From Camelus bactrianus (Eukaryota; Chordata; Mammalia; Artiodactyla; Camelidae), in NCBI RefSeq assembly GCF_048773025.1, contig NC_133546.1:16882001-16946000 (forward strand): a stretch of 64,000 nucleotides of DNA. The letters run 5' to 3'. The translations under genes and the position numbers were made by a program. Below, in pieces: positions 1-11,077 of the stretch. Below the pieces are notes generated by a model, which ran no database searches, was not told where the DNA came from, and saw only the letters and a list, made by a program, of their open reading frames with translations. Numbering within the stretch: position 1 is the first letter of the stretch; each line of letters begins with the position of its first letter.

Positions 1-1189
1 GTGGAATAGAACCTAATATTTATCTGAAATGAGTTTTATTAATATTACTAATTATTATATTAATGTGTTATATGCAGAATATGTAATTTGTAATTACTAC
101 TTCTGAAATCTGTGCTTTTGGAAAAGGATGATTTTCAGAGTGAGTGCAATAGCTCTCTATGTGTGATCCCACATTGCAAAGAAAATAGGTTGATCAGATT
201 CAGTGCTATTACAGGGGAGAGATCTGGTGGCTGTGATAATCATCCTGGCAGCACTCTTTGATGATTTGGATGGGAATGGCAGCAATAGTCAAATGAAAGG
301 CTGGCAAAATTAAAATTGATGACCATGTTACATATTATTCTGAAGCTCATGCATTATGCTCAATGAAAGGAACCATGCAGTACAAATAGGAAAGCTACCA
401 TTTCTGCTGATTTCTAATTATATCTCCCCCCACCCCTAATCTGTTTCTATTTGAGCACCTTAACTTATTCTAGGAGAGAGAGAAACAGGTTTCATTAGGA
501 CTTAGGAGCTAACCTCAGAGATTTTTAAAATACAAAATGTAATACAAATATGAAATAACCAATTTCACCACTATTTATTGAAGGGTCACAAGGCCCCTGG
601 GAATATGAGATGTTGTGAAGGTTAGTGCAATAGAAGGGGAAAATAGAGTTTCTGCTCCAAGATGTCGAAATTGGATTTTTTGGCTTTGATATGCCAGACA
701 CAGTGCTAGGCACTGTCAGGTTGGGAGCACACAGGAAATTAATTCTTGACTCAAGAATAGAAACACCATCTCAAATAATAGCATCTGTGGAAGGAACCAT
801 ATTTTTTTTTTCACGTCCAAAGCAAATAAATAGATGAATAGACAGTGCTCTTACAAGTTGTAATTGATGGGGTCATATGGTGAGAGGACTTGCTGGGAAG
901 GAAGGGTAACTTTAGCTTGAGGGTCAAGGAGAAGTAAGCCTTGTGAAGACGTAGTGTTAAGGAAAATCGAAACTCAGTACCGAATCATTGTTTGATGCTA
1001 CAACTAAATGTCTTGCTCCAAAGACTGGTTTATAGAAGATCGTGGTGTTCTCTGTGCTGTTTACTGAGATTTCTCTATAGGGCAGGGGTTCATGTTCTTG
1101 CTCTCCCCACAAACATACATACTTTAATACATTAAAAATTTTCTTCAACTTTGATTCTTCATTTCTCTCTTCAGTCTGACTTTTTAGCT
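1..1189. other. Unassigned AT-rich non-coding stretch
   Basis: I recognise no gene here. Around 690-760 the wording (cagtgctaggcactg) resembles the reversed 3' end of an L2 or MIR element, and 840-940 loosely resembles the unnamed old repeat described at 11830-12440. Both matches are weak. The open frames on the minus strand are short and unlike any protein I know. Confidence 0.5.
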
Positions 1190-1620
1190 ATCAAACATGG
1201 TCTCTTTGGCCTCCCCAACTCCCTTTCCTCTCAAGCCTTTATCAGCTGTGCGTATTATTGAAGAATAACCTTGTGTTTTCTGCCCAGAATGCCTCTTTTC
1301 ACTTTTCTGTCTGACAACCTCATCTTTCAAAGCTCAAGCAGTCCTTGCTCTGTGCATGACTTCTCTGATTGACTCATATGCAAGATGTTCCCCTCCCTCC
1401 AGCCTACCACGGCTCTTTGTAAACACTTATTACAGCTTGTACCATGATTTGTTGAAATTTCGTTTACATTTCTGTTTCTCTACCTAGACTATGAGCTCTT
1501 TGAGAGTAGGCACCTACTCACCAGCACCTGGTTTAGTGCATAATATGTAGGCAGTTCTTAATAAATACTAAATATTTACTGACTAAATTTCAGCATTCAT
1601 TGAATTAAAAGAATGAATGG
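1190..1620 (+). repeat. LINE L2, 3' end
   Basis: The order of phrases matches the L2 3' region as I know it. A CT-rich run ending in a cttctctgattgac-like phrase is followed by a tttgtaaacacttattacagc-like phrase, then ctagactatgagctctttga, then a terminal agtgcataatatgtaggcag and ttaataaata segment ending in a gaatgaatg-like tail. L2 is a CR1-clade LINE that was active in early mammals, so this is an ancient, heavily diverged copy with no coding potential. The 3' boundary at the gaatgaatgg tail is the firmest point; the 5' boundary is approximate. Confidence 0.85.
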
Positions 1621-3144
1621 CTATAAGGATTGATTGATCTGTCCTGATTAATCTAGCTAGCTGAACTCCCTTAGAAGTAGGAATATTCATAAGAAATTGA
1701 CATTACAGTTTCCAAGTGTGGAATCTGCTTAGAAAGTTGAGGAATAAAAGCAGCAAATCAATATGTGAGAAGAGGCAGAAAGCTAAGATTTCTTGATGCT
1801 TAAATGAATATAAACCTGAATCAGAAGAAAAATAATAAAATTAAAAAATAGGCATGACCTTAGAAAACATTTAACCAAACTTCCAGAAAGAACGTAAATG
1901 AACTTTTCCATGGCCTCTCACAGGGTTATTGGCAGATTACCAAAATCCAAGCCTCCTCTCAATCCTGTGCTGTTTTCTCTGTTCTTAATGCCGTGATGAC
2001 TCCATTTCCAATGCTTATACAACCAGCAGAGAATGCAGATACCGTGTTTCTCTTCTTTTTTTGCTCTCATGAATAATTTTCAGCAGCTCCCCCAATTGCT
2101 GTCTGTTACCCTGCTGAGTTTACCCTTGCAAAGGACATCTTGTCATATAGCAAAGAGAATCACCTGGTACCTTTCCAATATCCCTTCAGTCAATCAGTCA
2201 ACAAGTTATTTACTGACCAGTTGCTGATGTGATCAACACAGGGCTAATATAATGGAGTTGGCTGCTGGTAAGCTCAATGCATCAATTAAATAGCACTTTG
2301 CATGATTTTGACTTGGCATACCTGGAAGGACAATATTTTTCAAGACCACTGTGAACTCAGTAATGGGAAGCTCACCCAGTAATTAATTTTACATGAAACT
2401 GTGCATTTTGGCCTGATCCCCAGTGTAGAGTTTAAGGCTATCAGATACACAGCATCCAGGACTGAATTCTGTCCTCAGATGTTAAAAGACCATGTCCATC
2501 TGCTCTTTATATCTTATGACTGAAACTATACAGAGAGCAACAGAATGAGAAAGACATTCTTTTCGATATATGATGTTTTGAATGTTTCACTGCACCAAGA
2601 ATTGGAGACCAGGAGTATGGTGGGAGTAAGAATGATGCTTAGGAGTTTGTGATAATTTTTGCTGATGCTTTGGAATCCAAAGACCTTATCTTCTGTGACT
2701 CAGGCTTCAACTGAAATATTAAGAGATGGACAAAATCTTTTTGGACAGGGAGCTGCCCTGTAATTCAGTCCATTAAGTCACATGGCTTAGGCACTGGGAG
2801 TTGCTATCTCAGGGGAGCTGGTTTGCTGGGGGGAAAGGGGGCTATAGAAATATAACCATATCAGAGGCCTGAACATATTTATATTAAAAAAATTGTGTTT
2901 ACTTAAAATTCAAATGTAATTGAGCCTTTTATATTTTTATATGCTAAATCCTGCATTTGTAAATCAGGACCTTCTGCATGGCAGTTACTTTGGGCCAAGA
3001 AGGAGCTCTGAATATCATTGCAAGACTGTGCATTCCATCCTGCATAGCTATATGAATAAGTCATGACTCATCTGACAATAGAGTTTAGCAAGGTTGGGCT
3101 CTTGGCTAATACTGGAATGGAAACTGCCTGCGAATAAGACTTGA
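1621..3144. other. Unassigned non-coding stretch
   Basis: No gene or repeat family is recognised. The sequence is of ordinary complexity and AT-rich. A 64-codon frame at 2033-2227 lacks any domain. A phrase near 2185-2240 (caatcagtcaacaagttatt) weakly recalls a reversed L2 3' end. Confidence 0.45.
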
Positions 3145-3299
3145 GGGATAATATTGCGTAGTTGGTTAAAAACATGAGTTTGGAGTCAGGTGGCATGAGT
3201 TTGGATCAAGACTCTGTCACTGGAGTTGTGTGACTTTGGGTAAGTCACTTAACCTTCCCGTGTCTTAGCTTCTTCACCTGTGAAACGATGACAATAGTA
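3145..3299 (+). repeat. SINE MIR, left half (interrupted)
   Basis: This shows the diagnostic MIR core: gagtttggagtcaggtggc, then gtgtgactttgggtaagtca, cttaacctt, and an attenuated version of the cctcatctgtaaaatggg box. MIR is a tRNA-derived CORE-SINE amplified by L2 in early mammals. The element is cut at about 3299 by a DNA transposon fragment and resumes at about 3438. Confidence 0.9.
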
Positions 3300-3437
3300 C
3301 AGGCACCCCTTGGTATCTGAGGGGGATTAGTTCTGGGATTCTTCGCAGACACCCAAATCAGGGAATACTCAAATCCCTTATACAAAATGGAGTAGAATAA
3401 TTGGCCTACAACTCACTCCACTGGTTCTGTGAATATG
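3300..3437 (-). mobile_element. Tigger-like (pogo) DNA transposon fragment inside a MIR
   Basis: The segment opens with caggcaccccttggtatctg immediately after a TA dinucleotide at 3298-3299, as expected for a mariner/pogo-type insertion. It continues with gggattagttctgggattc, cagacacccaaatcaggg and a cttatacaaaatgg phrase. These match the terminal region of Tigger elements whose ends read cttggtatctgngggg. Only about 135 bp is present, so the copy is truncated, and the right boundary is where MIR sequence restarts. The strand is assigned by analogy and is uncertain. Confidence 0.65.
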
Positions 3438-3530
3438 GCTGCCTGCATCTAACTGCAAGTTGTTGTAAAGATTAAACGGACCCCTATACATAAAGTGTTC
3501 TGCACATCAAAAAAAAACTGTATAAATCTT
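3438..3530 (+). repeat. SINE MIR, right half
   Basis: The MIR resumes with gttgttgtaaagattaaacg, then cataaagtgttctgcacat. This corresponds to the gttgtgaggattaaatgag and taaagcgcttagcac segments of MIR, in the order expected after the left half at 3145-3299. A short A-run follows. Confidence 0.8.
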
Positions 3531-6446
3531 AGTTTTTATTATTTATAAGACCCACCTAAATTTCTGCATATATTTTTTTACTTATTTTAAAAGTTCTAAA
3601 ACCTTAGACTTGTTATAAGTAGCATTAAACTCATCTATTTTGAATGGATTCAGTGCATAAAAAGGATACTTAATTATATGTTCCTGAGTGTTTATTTGTT
3701 TAATTAATCAATATTATACATTATTTTAATTGCATGACCCTGTATGTTGAAGTGTCTATGTCATTCCAAGTTTTGTCAACTTTTACTGTAATACCACGCC
3801 AGAGGAATGAGAATGTTCTGTGACAAAGATCCAGGGAAAATAAGAACTTTTAAAATTATTTTAAATATCAATAAAGCAATCATAAGGGGTAAGTGACTCC
3901 ATGAAGTCCAGGTAAAAAGAAGACTGTCTTAAAAGGAGCAGGTGTCTCCTGAAATTGCCAAGAAAATGTGTGATGACTATGATTTCAATGTAGGATCAGA
4001 AAAAAGAAAATGTGAGACCACACATTCATAAGCTCTTAATAAGAAAGTGAACTAAAAATCTGCTGAGTCAGAAAACTCTAGACATTTTAGAAAATGTCCC
4101 AAGTCTAATTTAATATAATTAGGTTACTAAATTGAAAAGTATAAATATAATTTAGAATCCCATCTTTGGTCTACTTAAGACTCAATCTTTTAGTTTTTAA
4201 TAAGCCAGAAATAGTGACTTTTTCTAGCTTCAATTGAAACATAAATGAAAATGAAAATATAATTTCATTTACATATAAATTAAATTATGGCCAGTTATAG
4301 AATGATTGCCACTTGAAATTAGGAAAAATAAGACATTTCAAAGGCTTTGGAAAGGAGAATTTTGAAGAGGACCAAGTTGAAATTAAGGGTCTCTTGACCA
4401 TTGGGCATTTACAGCCTCAGTCTGATGCCTACGTGGTGGAGGCAGCTTTTTTGGTCTTGGACCCTGTGATTCTGTGGGTGAGTAAGAACTTCAGTTCTTA
4501 TACGGATATTTTCAGCAACAGTGTTTGCAAAGACCCCTCAGCAACACGAGGGGCGTGTTTAAGTCCTGAGACCCCTGGTGGAATCCCTAGTGATGACTTC
4601 TCTGAGATGGGACTAGGTTTCTTGATGCTACTGTAAGAGCTGCCAGGGGAATGTACAGAGAAACTGGGGTGGTCCTTCAGCACTTGCAGTGCACCCTTCA
4701 AAGTCTAAGTCTCAAGTCCAGGGTCCAAGTGGGAGTCTGAGTCCAGAGAGGCGGAGGTGTGGGATTGAGAAACTAACCATTTAAAAGGGGCTAAGGTTGA
4801 GATCAATACATTTGAAAACATACACATCACACAGAAGGGCTCAGTGAGTATCTGCCTGTTTTCATGGCTGGTCCTTCATCCTGTGCCTCACAGCAGACTT
4901 ATGCAGCCCTGTATTTTCCATTGGAATTAGTTCGAATGCTTTATCCAAGAGGTATCTGATTTACTCCAATCCACTTCTTGAAAAGAACACGACGTGTATA
5001 GGTAAAGTGACTTTGGACTTTGAGTAAGAAATTTGACCTATTTTTAGGTGCCAAGAGAGAAAAGGATGAATACTGAATGAATTCTGTATGTTGTTGTGAG
5101 TTGTGTTATTTGGAGTAGACTGAAAAAGTTTTAAGCAAGCTGTTATTACTGATAGCTGAATAAATGTAGCACCCTAATTATTCAGTTTTATTAAGTTTCA
5201 TAGAAAATAAAGGTAGTTTGGTATCTGCTGATATGCTGGAAAACTTAGATGAGTTCATTGTTTAATTTCTTTTTCTAAGGCTCCTGGAAACCATACATAC
5301 GTTTGCTTGTGAGGCTGTACTAGAACATGTACGTTTGTAAGCATGCATACAGGGAAGATGACTGAAGCAAGAGGCAAATGTTACAGGTCGAACAGTCAGG
5401 GACAAGAACAATGTGCGACACATAGAAGGTTCAGAAGGAACTAAAGCCTGTACCGTGTTCTTGGTGAAAATTCCAGGAGACGCCATCTGAACCTCGTGTG
5501 TCTCTTATAGTTTATTATAAATGAGAAGTTAGGGAATTTCTCTTTTGTTCTGTTCTCTAGAACAATGTTGTTTTGGACCAGGCTAGCCAACAAATCCTCT
5601 AATAATCATAAAATATCTAAAATACTCTGTGGATTTTCAGTAAAATATATCAAAATGCTTGTACTTTTTTGATCAATACAAAGGAAAGGTTAAGTGAATT
5701 TTTATTTTTCTTGATTTATAAACTTACATTGCTAATAAAATTTGAATTGGAAACTGCTTTTTTTCCCTCCCTCTTTTAACTCCCAAGCAACCTTCCTCTT
5801 GTCTTGGACTCTCCTGGTGTATGAGGCTGAGTTGGAAACAGATGACCTGAATTGACAGGTCTGTTTACTGTGGTCCTGAAAGGTGGGGCATTAGGGTCAG
5901 GTATATTAAGGGACTGTGGAGAAAAAGATAGTTAAGAAGAATTGCTTAACAACTGAGAATAATGGTGAATCAAACTTTATATAGTTTACAGTCTAGGGGG
6001 ATATTATGACAATTCCAAGGTCTCCATGGGAAGTTTTTGTTCATATGTTTGGTGTTTATAATAAAGTTATCTCAGATGAGGGAAAAGAAGAGAGTGAAAA
6101 TAGACAAGAATTTTTTTTTAATGCTAGAATTTGCACTGTCAGATAGTAGACATGTTATAAAGCTTGAATAATGCATACTGTAACACTGGCCTAAGAATAG
6201 ACTGAACAATGGAATGGGCAGAAAGCTTAGAAACAGACCTGGATGTTTATAAAACAAGTATGATAAACATGAGTTTCTAAACAATGAGAAAATGGCAGAT
6301 CATTAATACATGGCAGGGGCATAATTGATTACCATTTGGAAAATAATAAGGTTCTAAAACCTCATTTCATATATCAAAATAAGGTCCAAATGGAAAAATT
6401 ATATGAATAGAATGAAAACACAAGCGAATAAGAATAATAGCTGGAC
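3531..6446. other. Unassigned non-coding stretch
   Basis: About 2.9 kb without a recognised gene or repeat. It is AT-rich. A moderately GC-richer part at about 4380-4780 contains a 107-codon plus-strand frame (4313-4636) and an overlapping minus-strand frame. Neither has a recognisable domain, signal peptide or repeat, and no upstream promoter or flanking splice context supports them. The rest shows scattered poly-A/T runs only. Confidence 0.45.
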
Positions 6447-6448
6447 TT

Positions 6449-6892
6449 TTTAAAAAAAATGAAGTATAGTTGATTTACAGTGCTATGTTAGTTTCAGGTG
6501 TACAGCAAAGTGATTCAGTAGTACATATACATGTATATATACAAATTCTTTTTCAGATTCTTTTCCATTATAGGTTATTGCAAGCTACTGAATACAGTCC
6601 CCTGTGCTATAAAGTAGGACCTTGTTGTTTATCTATTTTGTATATAGCAGTTTGTGTCTGCTAATCTCAAACTCCTAATTTATCCTTCCCCTTCCCTTTC
6701 CCCTTTGGTAACCTTAAGTTTTCTATGTATATGAATCTGTTTCTGTTTTGTAAATAAGTTCATTTGTATCATATTTTAGATTCCACATATAAATGATATC
6801 ATGTGGTAATTGTCTTTCTTTTTCTGATATACTTCACTTAGTATGATAATCTCTAGGTCCATCCATGTTCTTGAAAATGGACATTTTTGATG
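6449..6892 (-). mobile_element. L1 LINE 3' end, cetartiodactyl-type, antisense
   Basis: Read on the minus strand, this is the end of L1 ORF2 and the 3' UTR. On the plus strand the order is poly-A/T junction, gaagtatagttgatttacag, gtttcaggtgtacagcaaag, cttttccattataggttatt, the aggaccttgttgtttatct block, ccctttggtaacc, gaatctgtttctgttttg, and finally tatacttcacttagtatgat and gtccatccatgtt, which belong to the ORF2 C-terminal end. It is strongly 5'-truncated, as L1 copies usually are, and has no intact protein. A possible 8-bp duplication (aagaataa) lies near 6430 and 6907 but is weak. It belongs to the younger lineage-specific L1s in this window. Confidence 0.9.
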
Positions 6893-6974
6893 AGAAATTT
6901 CTCTCAAAGAATAAACTCTTTCCCTTTGTTCCCACTCCCCTCAAAATATCTCCCCATAAACTTCTGTAAAACAA

Positions 6975-8020
6975 TACTTACCATACACAAAAATTAAGAA
7001 ATGACAAATTAGTAAAAATGCAAGTGACACATGACAAAGAGTTAATAGTCTTAATACATAAAGAGATTCTATAAATTTATGAAAAAATGAACATAATTTT
7101 CCACGAAGGCAGAAATCAACACACCATTTTCCCCCTACCCCACAGCATTCTTTTCCCTCAATCCAGCCTACTGTCTGGCACATTGCAGACACTAAATAAA
7201 AATCTGTTGAATGAACAAATGAATTGTCACAAAGATAAATATCCCAGTAGAAAAAAATAGGTAAAGAATTCAAAGAGGCCATCACACAAGAAATATAATG
7301 TTTCATAAATACAAGAAGAGAATCTCTAAATTCACTAGTAATCAAAGACATACAAATTAGAATGCTATCACATTGTCTTTTAAATTAGTCAAAGTTGACA
7401 CAGTTAATAGTGTTTGAAGAGAATAATGAACCAGATGGTGAAATTATAAATTGTTATAAGCTAGAGGTTTAGTCTTATGTATCAAAAATGTTAAAACATC
7501 TTTATCTTTTGATTAAGAATTATATTTTGTTATAATATCAGAGATATTCAAGATTTGTGAACAAAGTTATACATTGCCTTATTATTATTTTTATTAAAAT
7601 TGGACTTGATCTAAGTGTCCATAACGTAGGATGGTTTAAATTAATTGCAATGCATGTGTAACACAAAATAACAAACAGCTATTAAAATCATGTTTGAGAC
7701 ATTATTAGTGACAGGAGGAAATGATTAGGACAGAGCATATGAAAAGAGCAAAGCTACAAAGAAATTCTAATTCTTGAGTGTTGTTTTCATGGGTGTTTAT
7801 TATATCATAAAATTAAATGTATCAATTCATTCAATGTTGTGCATCTGAGATCCAAGGGACTGGGCAGCAATATGCGTATGCTCATCCTAACTCTTTTAAA
7901 TAAGGAATATGTTTCATGGAGAAAGACTGTTGGGGAACAGTGAAGTGGTGGCCTCTATGGGGTGGGATTGATGACAATTTTCATCCTTTTCATATTCTCA
8001 TTATTTCCTAAAAAATCATC
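6975..8020 (+). mobile_element. Older L1 (L1M-type) ORF2 3' end and 3' UTR
   Basis: The stretch follows the order of an L1 ORF2 C-terminal region: a gaattcaaagaggccatcac segment, tcactagtaatcaaagacat, acaaattagaatgc, then ggacttgatctaagtgtcc with a nearby aacagctattaaaatcatg. It ends in a 3' UTR-like ggtggcctctatggggtggg with a ttttcatccttttcatattc phrase near 7945-8015. All of it is heavily diverged and no frame is open. A segment at about 7085-7235 does not fit L1 and resembles an L2 3' end, so the copy may be two pieces. The boundaries are estimates. Confidence 0.65.
7090..7230 (+). repeat. L2-like 3' end within or between L1 pieces
   Basis: The phrase ctggcacattgcagacacta followed by aataaaaatctgttgaatga and acaaatgaa matches the L2 3' terminus (ggcacatagtaggtgctcaataaa...ttgaatgaatgaa). 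It sits between two segments that read as old L1, which is unexpected because L2 is generally older than L1M. Confidence 0.55.
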
Positions 8021-8079
8021 TTGGAACTAGGCTGTGTCATCTTTATAGAGAAAAAAAGGGTATTTTAAATAAAAAGTCG

Positions 8080-8410
8080 AGTCCCTGCAGGTTGCCTGAG
8101 CCCTGGAGTGGCGGGTTGTAAAATCTTCCAATGGGAAGAAGAGAACCTTGGAGACAGAGGCCCGTCTCCCCAGAGAAGGTGGGGGATGGAATGGAGGCAG
8201 CTCGGCTGGGTGATTCCCAGGGGACAAAGCCTGGGATGTGGAGCAGGGCCGCGGGGCAGGAGCGACGGCCAGCAGGGTAGGTGTGCTTTGTTCTGCATCT
8301 GTCCAGGCTCCAGCCTCCTTCCACGTCCTGTGAGGATCAGGGGAACAGGGCAGGTGCAGAAGGGAGATTTGGGAGCCATGGGAATGCAAATTCTTCTCTG
8401 AATAGCCTAA
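8080..8410. other. GC-richer patch, unassigned
   Basis: The patch is visibly richer in G and C than its surroundings and contains several CpGs (for example gggccgcggggcaggagcga near 8245-8270). Several short frames overlap on both strands because stop codons are rare in such sequence. None encodes a recognisable domain. It abuts an MLT1-type LTR fossil on its right. It could be a remnant of an unrecognised repeat or of a processed transcript, or a regulatory patch; I cannot tell which. Confidence 0.4.
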
Positions 8411-8424
8411 CCCGGCAGAGGACC

Positions 8425-8850
8425 CAGACTCTGTGGAGTAGATTGAATAGCGTCCAATCTACAAAAAAAAATCATGTCTGCCTGGGATCTCAGAATGCAG
8501 CCTTATTTAGAAATTGGGATTTTGCAGATGTAATTAGTTAAGGATCTTGAGGATATAATCATCAGACGGGTGTCTTTATAACTGGAAGCAGAGGGAGATT
8601 TGGATACAGAGACACACAGGGAAGATGGAGACAGAGACTGTAGTTACCCAGCCATGAGCCAGGGAACACCTGGAGCCACAAGACACTGAAAGAAAGAAGG
8701 AAGGACTCTCCTCCAGAGTTTTCCAAGGGAGCGTGGCCTTGCGACACCTTGATTTTGGACTTCCATCCTCTAGAGTGGTGAGAGAATAAATTTCTGGTGT
8801 TTAATGTCACCCAGGTTGTGGTAACTTGTTTTGGTTTGGAAACTAACATG
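8425..8850 (+). mobile_element. Solo LTR fossil, MLT1-type (ERVL-MaLR)
   Basis: The segment matches an MLT1-like LTR in order: gattttgcagatgtaattag, then aaggatcttgaggatataat, a ggtgtctttataactggaag block, ggccttgcgacaccttgatt, ttggacttccatcctctaga, then gagaataaatttctggtgtt and a terminal ggtaacttgttttggtttgg. I see no internal retroviral region attached, so it looks like a solitary, ancient and degraded LTR of roughly 425 bp. MaLR LTRs spread in early placental mammals. Confidence 0.8.
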
Positions 8851-8867
8851 CCCTGGTGAGATGGCCG

Positions 8868-8985
8868 GGCCAGGGGAAGTCCAGGAGAGTAGCAGCACCC
8901 CTGGACCCTTTAGGGGTGATGTCCCTCATCACCACAGTTGACAAACAAGACCACTCTGTCCAGGACTCTTGCTCTGCCTCCCTCT
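8868..8985 (-). mobile_element. MER20-like hAT transposon fragment
   Basis: The phrase gagtagcagcacccctggac followed by a gttgacaaacaag piece and actctgtccaggact parallels MER20 (tagcagcatccctggcc... agttgtgacaacc... gtctccagacat). MER20 is a non-autonomous hAT-Charlie element of placental mammals. Only the middle part is recognisable and neither terminal inverted repeat is evident. Orientation follows the usual consensus from memory and is uncertain. Confidence 0.5.
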
Positions 8986-9029
8986 CTAGTGTTTGTGGCA
9001 CTTTGTTTGCATCTTCATAAGTCATGAGT

Positions 9030-9400
9030 CATAAATCAAGCAGTGTCTTTAGTGATTCCATCAAAGAGGTTAATACATCTTTCTAAATGCTTGCTTCTTG
9101 CATGAATTTGAAAAATACTCATTAGAGACATTTAAATGAGGCATCAGGCACAAAGATTGCCCTTGTGGTATTTTAGCAAAAGGAGCACCCGTTTTCCTGT
9201 TAATTTGGTAAAGTGTTTCTACATTGCCTTTGGGAAGATGTAAAGGGGAAATCTTGGAATAATTTTTATCTTTATCAAACTGGGCTGTGAACTGCAAATT
9301 TTGAGGTCCGCTAGGCTCTGTGGAAGCTCTCTCACAAGGCACGCCGGTTAGCAGGAGAAAAAATCCAGCCTCCTCTGAGCATTAGAAGATAAATTTCCAC
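9030..9400. promoter_or_regulatory. Candidate conserved non-coding sequence
   Basis: This is non-repetitive, moderately complex sequence with no recognised repeat. The text is rich in motifs such as TTAATTTGG, CATTTAAATGAGG and TGACTCAT-like words near 9020-9035. I see no coding frame of note. The call rests only on its non-repeat, low-decay appearance between repeats; no alignment was possible. Confidence 0.25.
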
Positions 9401-9719
9401 ACGATTTTTAATAATTGAGAGAGAAGAATGACAGTGTAAGAATTCCCACTTCTCTGCGGTTATTCTTCCCATCCTTCACTGGTAAATTCCCAAATGAGGC
9501 CTGATGGATATTTTGGCTTGGTTAACAATTCAAGCAATATGAGATTTCAGGAATTCTGCTATCTGTGTTTAGGGTTCGTCACCTTAAAAAAAAAATCTTA
9601 GCAATGAACATTGTTTATAGTACAGCGGGGAAAAATAACGAACTTGTAACTTTGCAGTGGTAGTCACTGACGCCAAATGGATCCTGCCACGGGTAGTTTA
9701 TTTATGGCTGTGTTATAGT

Positions 9720-9975
9720 CTTAAGCAGAACACAGAGAAGCAGCTATGCTGATTTAGTTATTAGGCATAAGCACAAAGGGCTAGGAGCTTGTGGGGCATT
9801 ATTCATTGACAATAATCGGTAGCCTGCTATGAACAATGCTGCATGCTGTGCAAATATAGCAAGACGGCCTTCATAAATAATGCCGGAAACACTGGCTATG
9901 CCAAGGCAGATAGAATATATCGACGGCAAGTTAATGTGTTAGGCCCCTGGGTTTGCTTAATTGTCTGGGCTGACT
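9720..9975. promoter_or_regulatory. Candidate conserved non-coding element (enhancer-like)
   Basis: A compact, repeat-free stretch with dense homeodomain-like cores (gatttagttattagg, attattcattgac, gttaatgtgtta, gcttaattgtctg) and a few CpGs kept in an AT-rich setting (gacggc, tcgacgg, aatcggtagcc). Sequences with this texture in mammalian gene deserts are often deeply conserved developmental enhancers. No transcript evidence is visible. The frames at 9744-9929 and 9843-10070 overlap it but have no domain. Confidence 0.35.
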
Positions 9976-10089
9976 TAGCCTTGGCAAGGAAAGAGAATGG
10001 CCTCAGCTCGGTGCTGGTTCTGGAGTCCATCCGCCTGCTCCTCTCCCCCCATCTCTCAGGCTTAAGATAGATCCTTCTTATAATGATGC

Positions 10090-10487
10090 AATTTGCTTGA
10101 CTCACTGAATTTTATCTTCTTCCCATATACAGTGGTGTTGTCCTTCTTATTTTGGTGATGGCAATGGAATGTGTTCTCTCTCTTTGTAATTATCTCTACC
10201 AGCCACAGAAATGGATTTTTTCTTTTTCCTACCCAGAGATGTCAACGTCTGCTAATTTTTAGGCTGTTTATATGCTTAGGAAGTAGCTGTCTAAACCCTT
10301 TGCTCAATTTATGCAGAGTGGCATTACTCACACCCTCAGGCTACAGCCCTGAGATGGGAAAATGAGACAGATTATTCATGGGGAATTCCTCTTCAGAATG
10401 TGACAATGTCGCACATGTTTGAAAGATAAGAGGTTTCTGTAGGATTACCCAAGACAAGGGTGATTTGTTTCTGGAATTATACCAGAT
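10090..10487. other. Unassigned non-coding stretch
   Basis: No gene or repeat is recognised. The sequence is ordinary mixed-complexity DNA between a candidate conserved element and an LTR fossil. Confidence 0.4.
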
Positions 10488-10998
10488 GACAATGTGGCAG
10501 GAAGAATAATGCCCCCACCACCCCAAAGGTGTCCATGTCCCAATCTCTGGAACCTGGAATGTATTATGGTATATGGCAGAAGAGACTTTGCAGATGTGAT
10601 TAAGTTGAGGACTTTTAGATGAGGAGACTATTCTGGAATTAACCACGTAGGCCCAATAGAATCCCAGAGGTCCATGTAAGTGAAAGAAGGAGGCGGGAGA
10701 ATCAGCATCAGAGTGAACTAGCATGATACAGACTCAACTGGCCATTGCTGGTGGTGAAGCTGGAAGGAGCCATGAGCCAAGGAATGCAGGCAACCTCTAC
10801 AAGCTGGAAAGGACAAGGTAATAGTTTATCCCCTAGAATCTCCAGAATAAATATAGCCCTGCCAACACCTTGATTTTGGCCCCATGAGACTTGTGTTAGA
10901 CTTCTGACCTCCAGAACCATAAAATAATAACTGTGGTATTTTAACCCACCACATTTATGGGAATTTGTTACAGCAGTGATAGGAAACTAATACAGAAT
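10488..10998 (+). mobile_element. Solo LTR fossil, MLT1-type (ERVL-MaLR)
   Basis: Nearly the whole series of MLT1-type landmarks is present: aggtgtccatgtcccaatct, ctggaacctggaatgt, gactttgcagatgtgattaa, gttgaggacttttagatgag, ggcccaatagaatcccagag, gagccaaggaatgcaggcaa, cctctacaagctggaaagga, ctgccaacaccttgattttg, gacttctgacctccagaacc, and the end ggaatttgttacagcagtga with a taggaaactaatacag finish. It is a full-length or nearly full-length solo LTR of about 510 bp without an adjacent internal region. It is degraded and carries no gene. An L1 insertion lies just downstream at 11078. Confidence 0.9.
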
Positions 10999-11077
10999 GC
11001 ATAATAAATAATTCATACTGACATCTTTTTAAGAAAATGATCAAGTTCACTCACTCAGTTACATTAAGAACATATTT

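Noticed and set aside
4313-4636. 107-codon plus-strand frame as a possible gene
   Set aside because: No recognisable domain, no codon periodicity visible by eye, overlapped by a minus-strand frame, and no promoter or splice context. Frames of this length occur by chance in slightly GC-richer sequence.
8027-8401. Five overlapping frames in the GC-richer patch
   Set aside because: Frames open in several phases at once are a composition effect, and none resembles a known protein.
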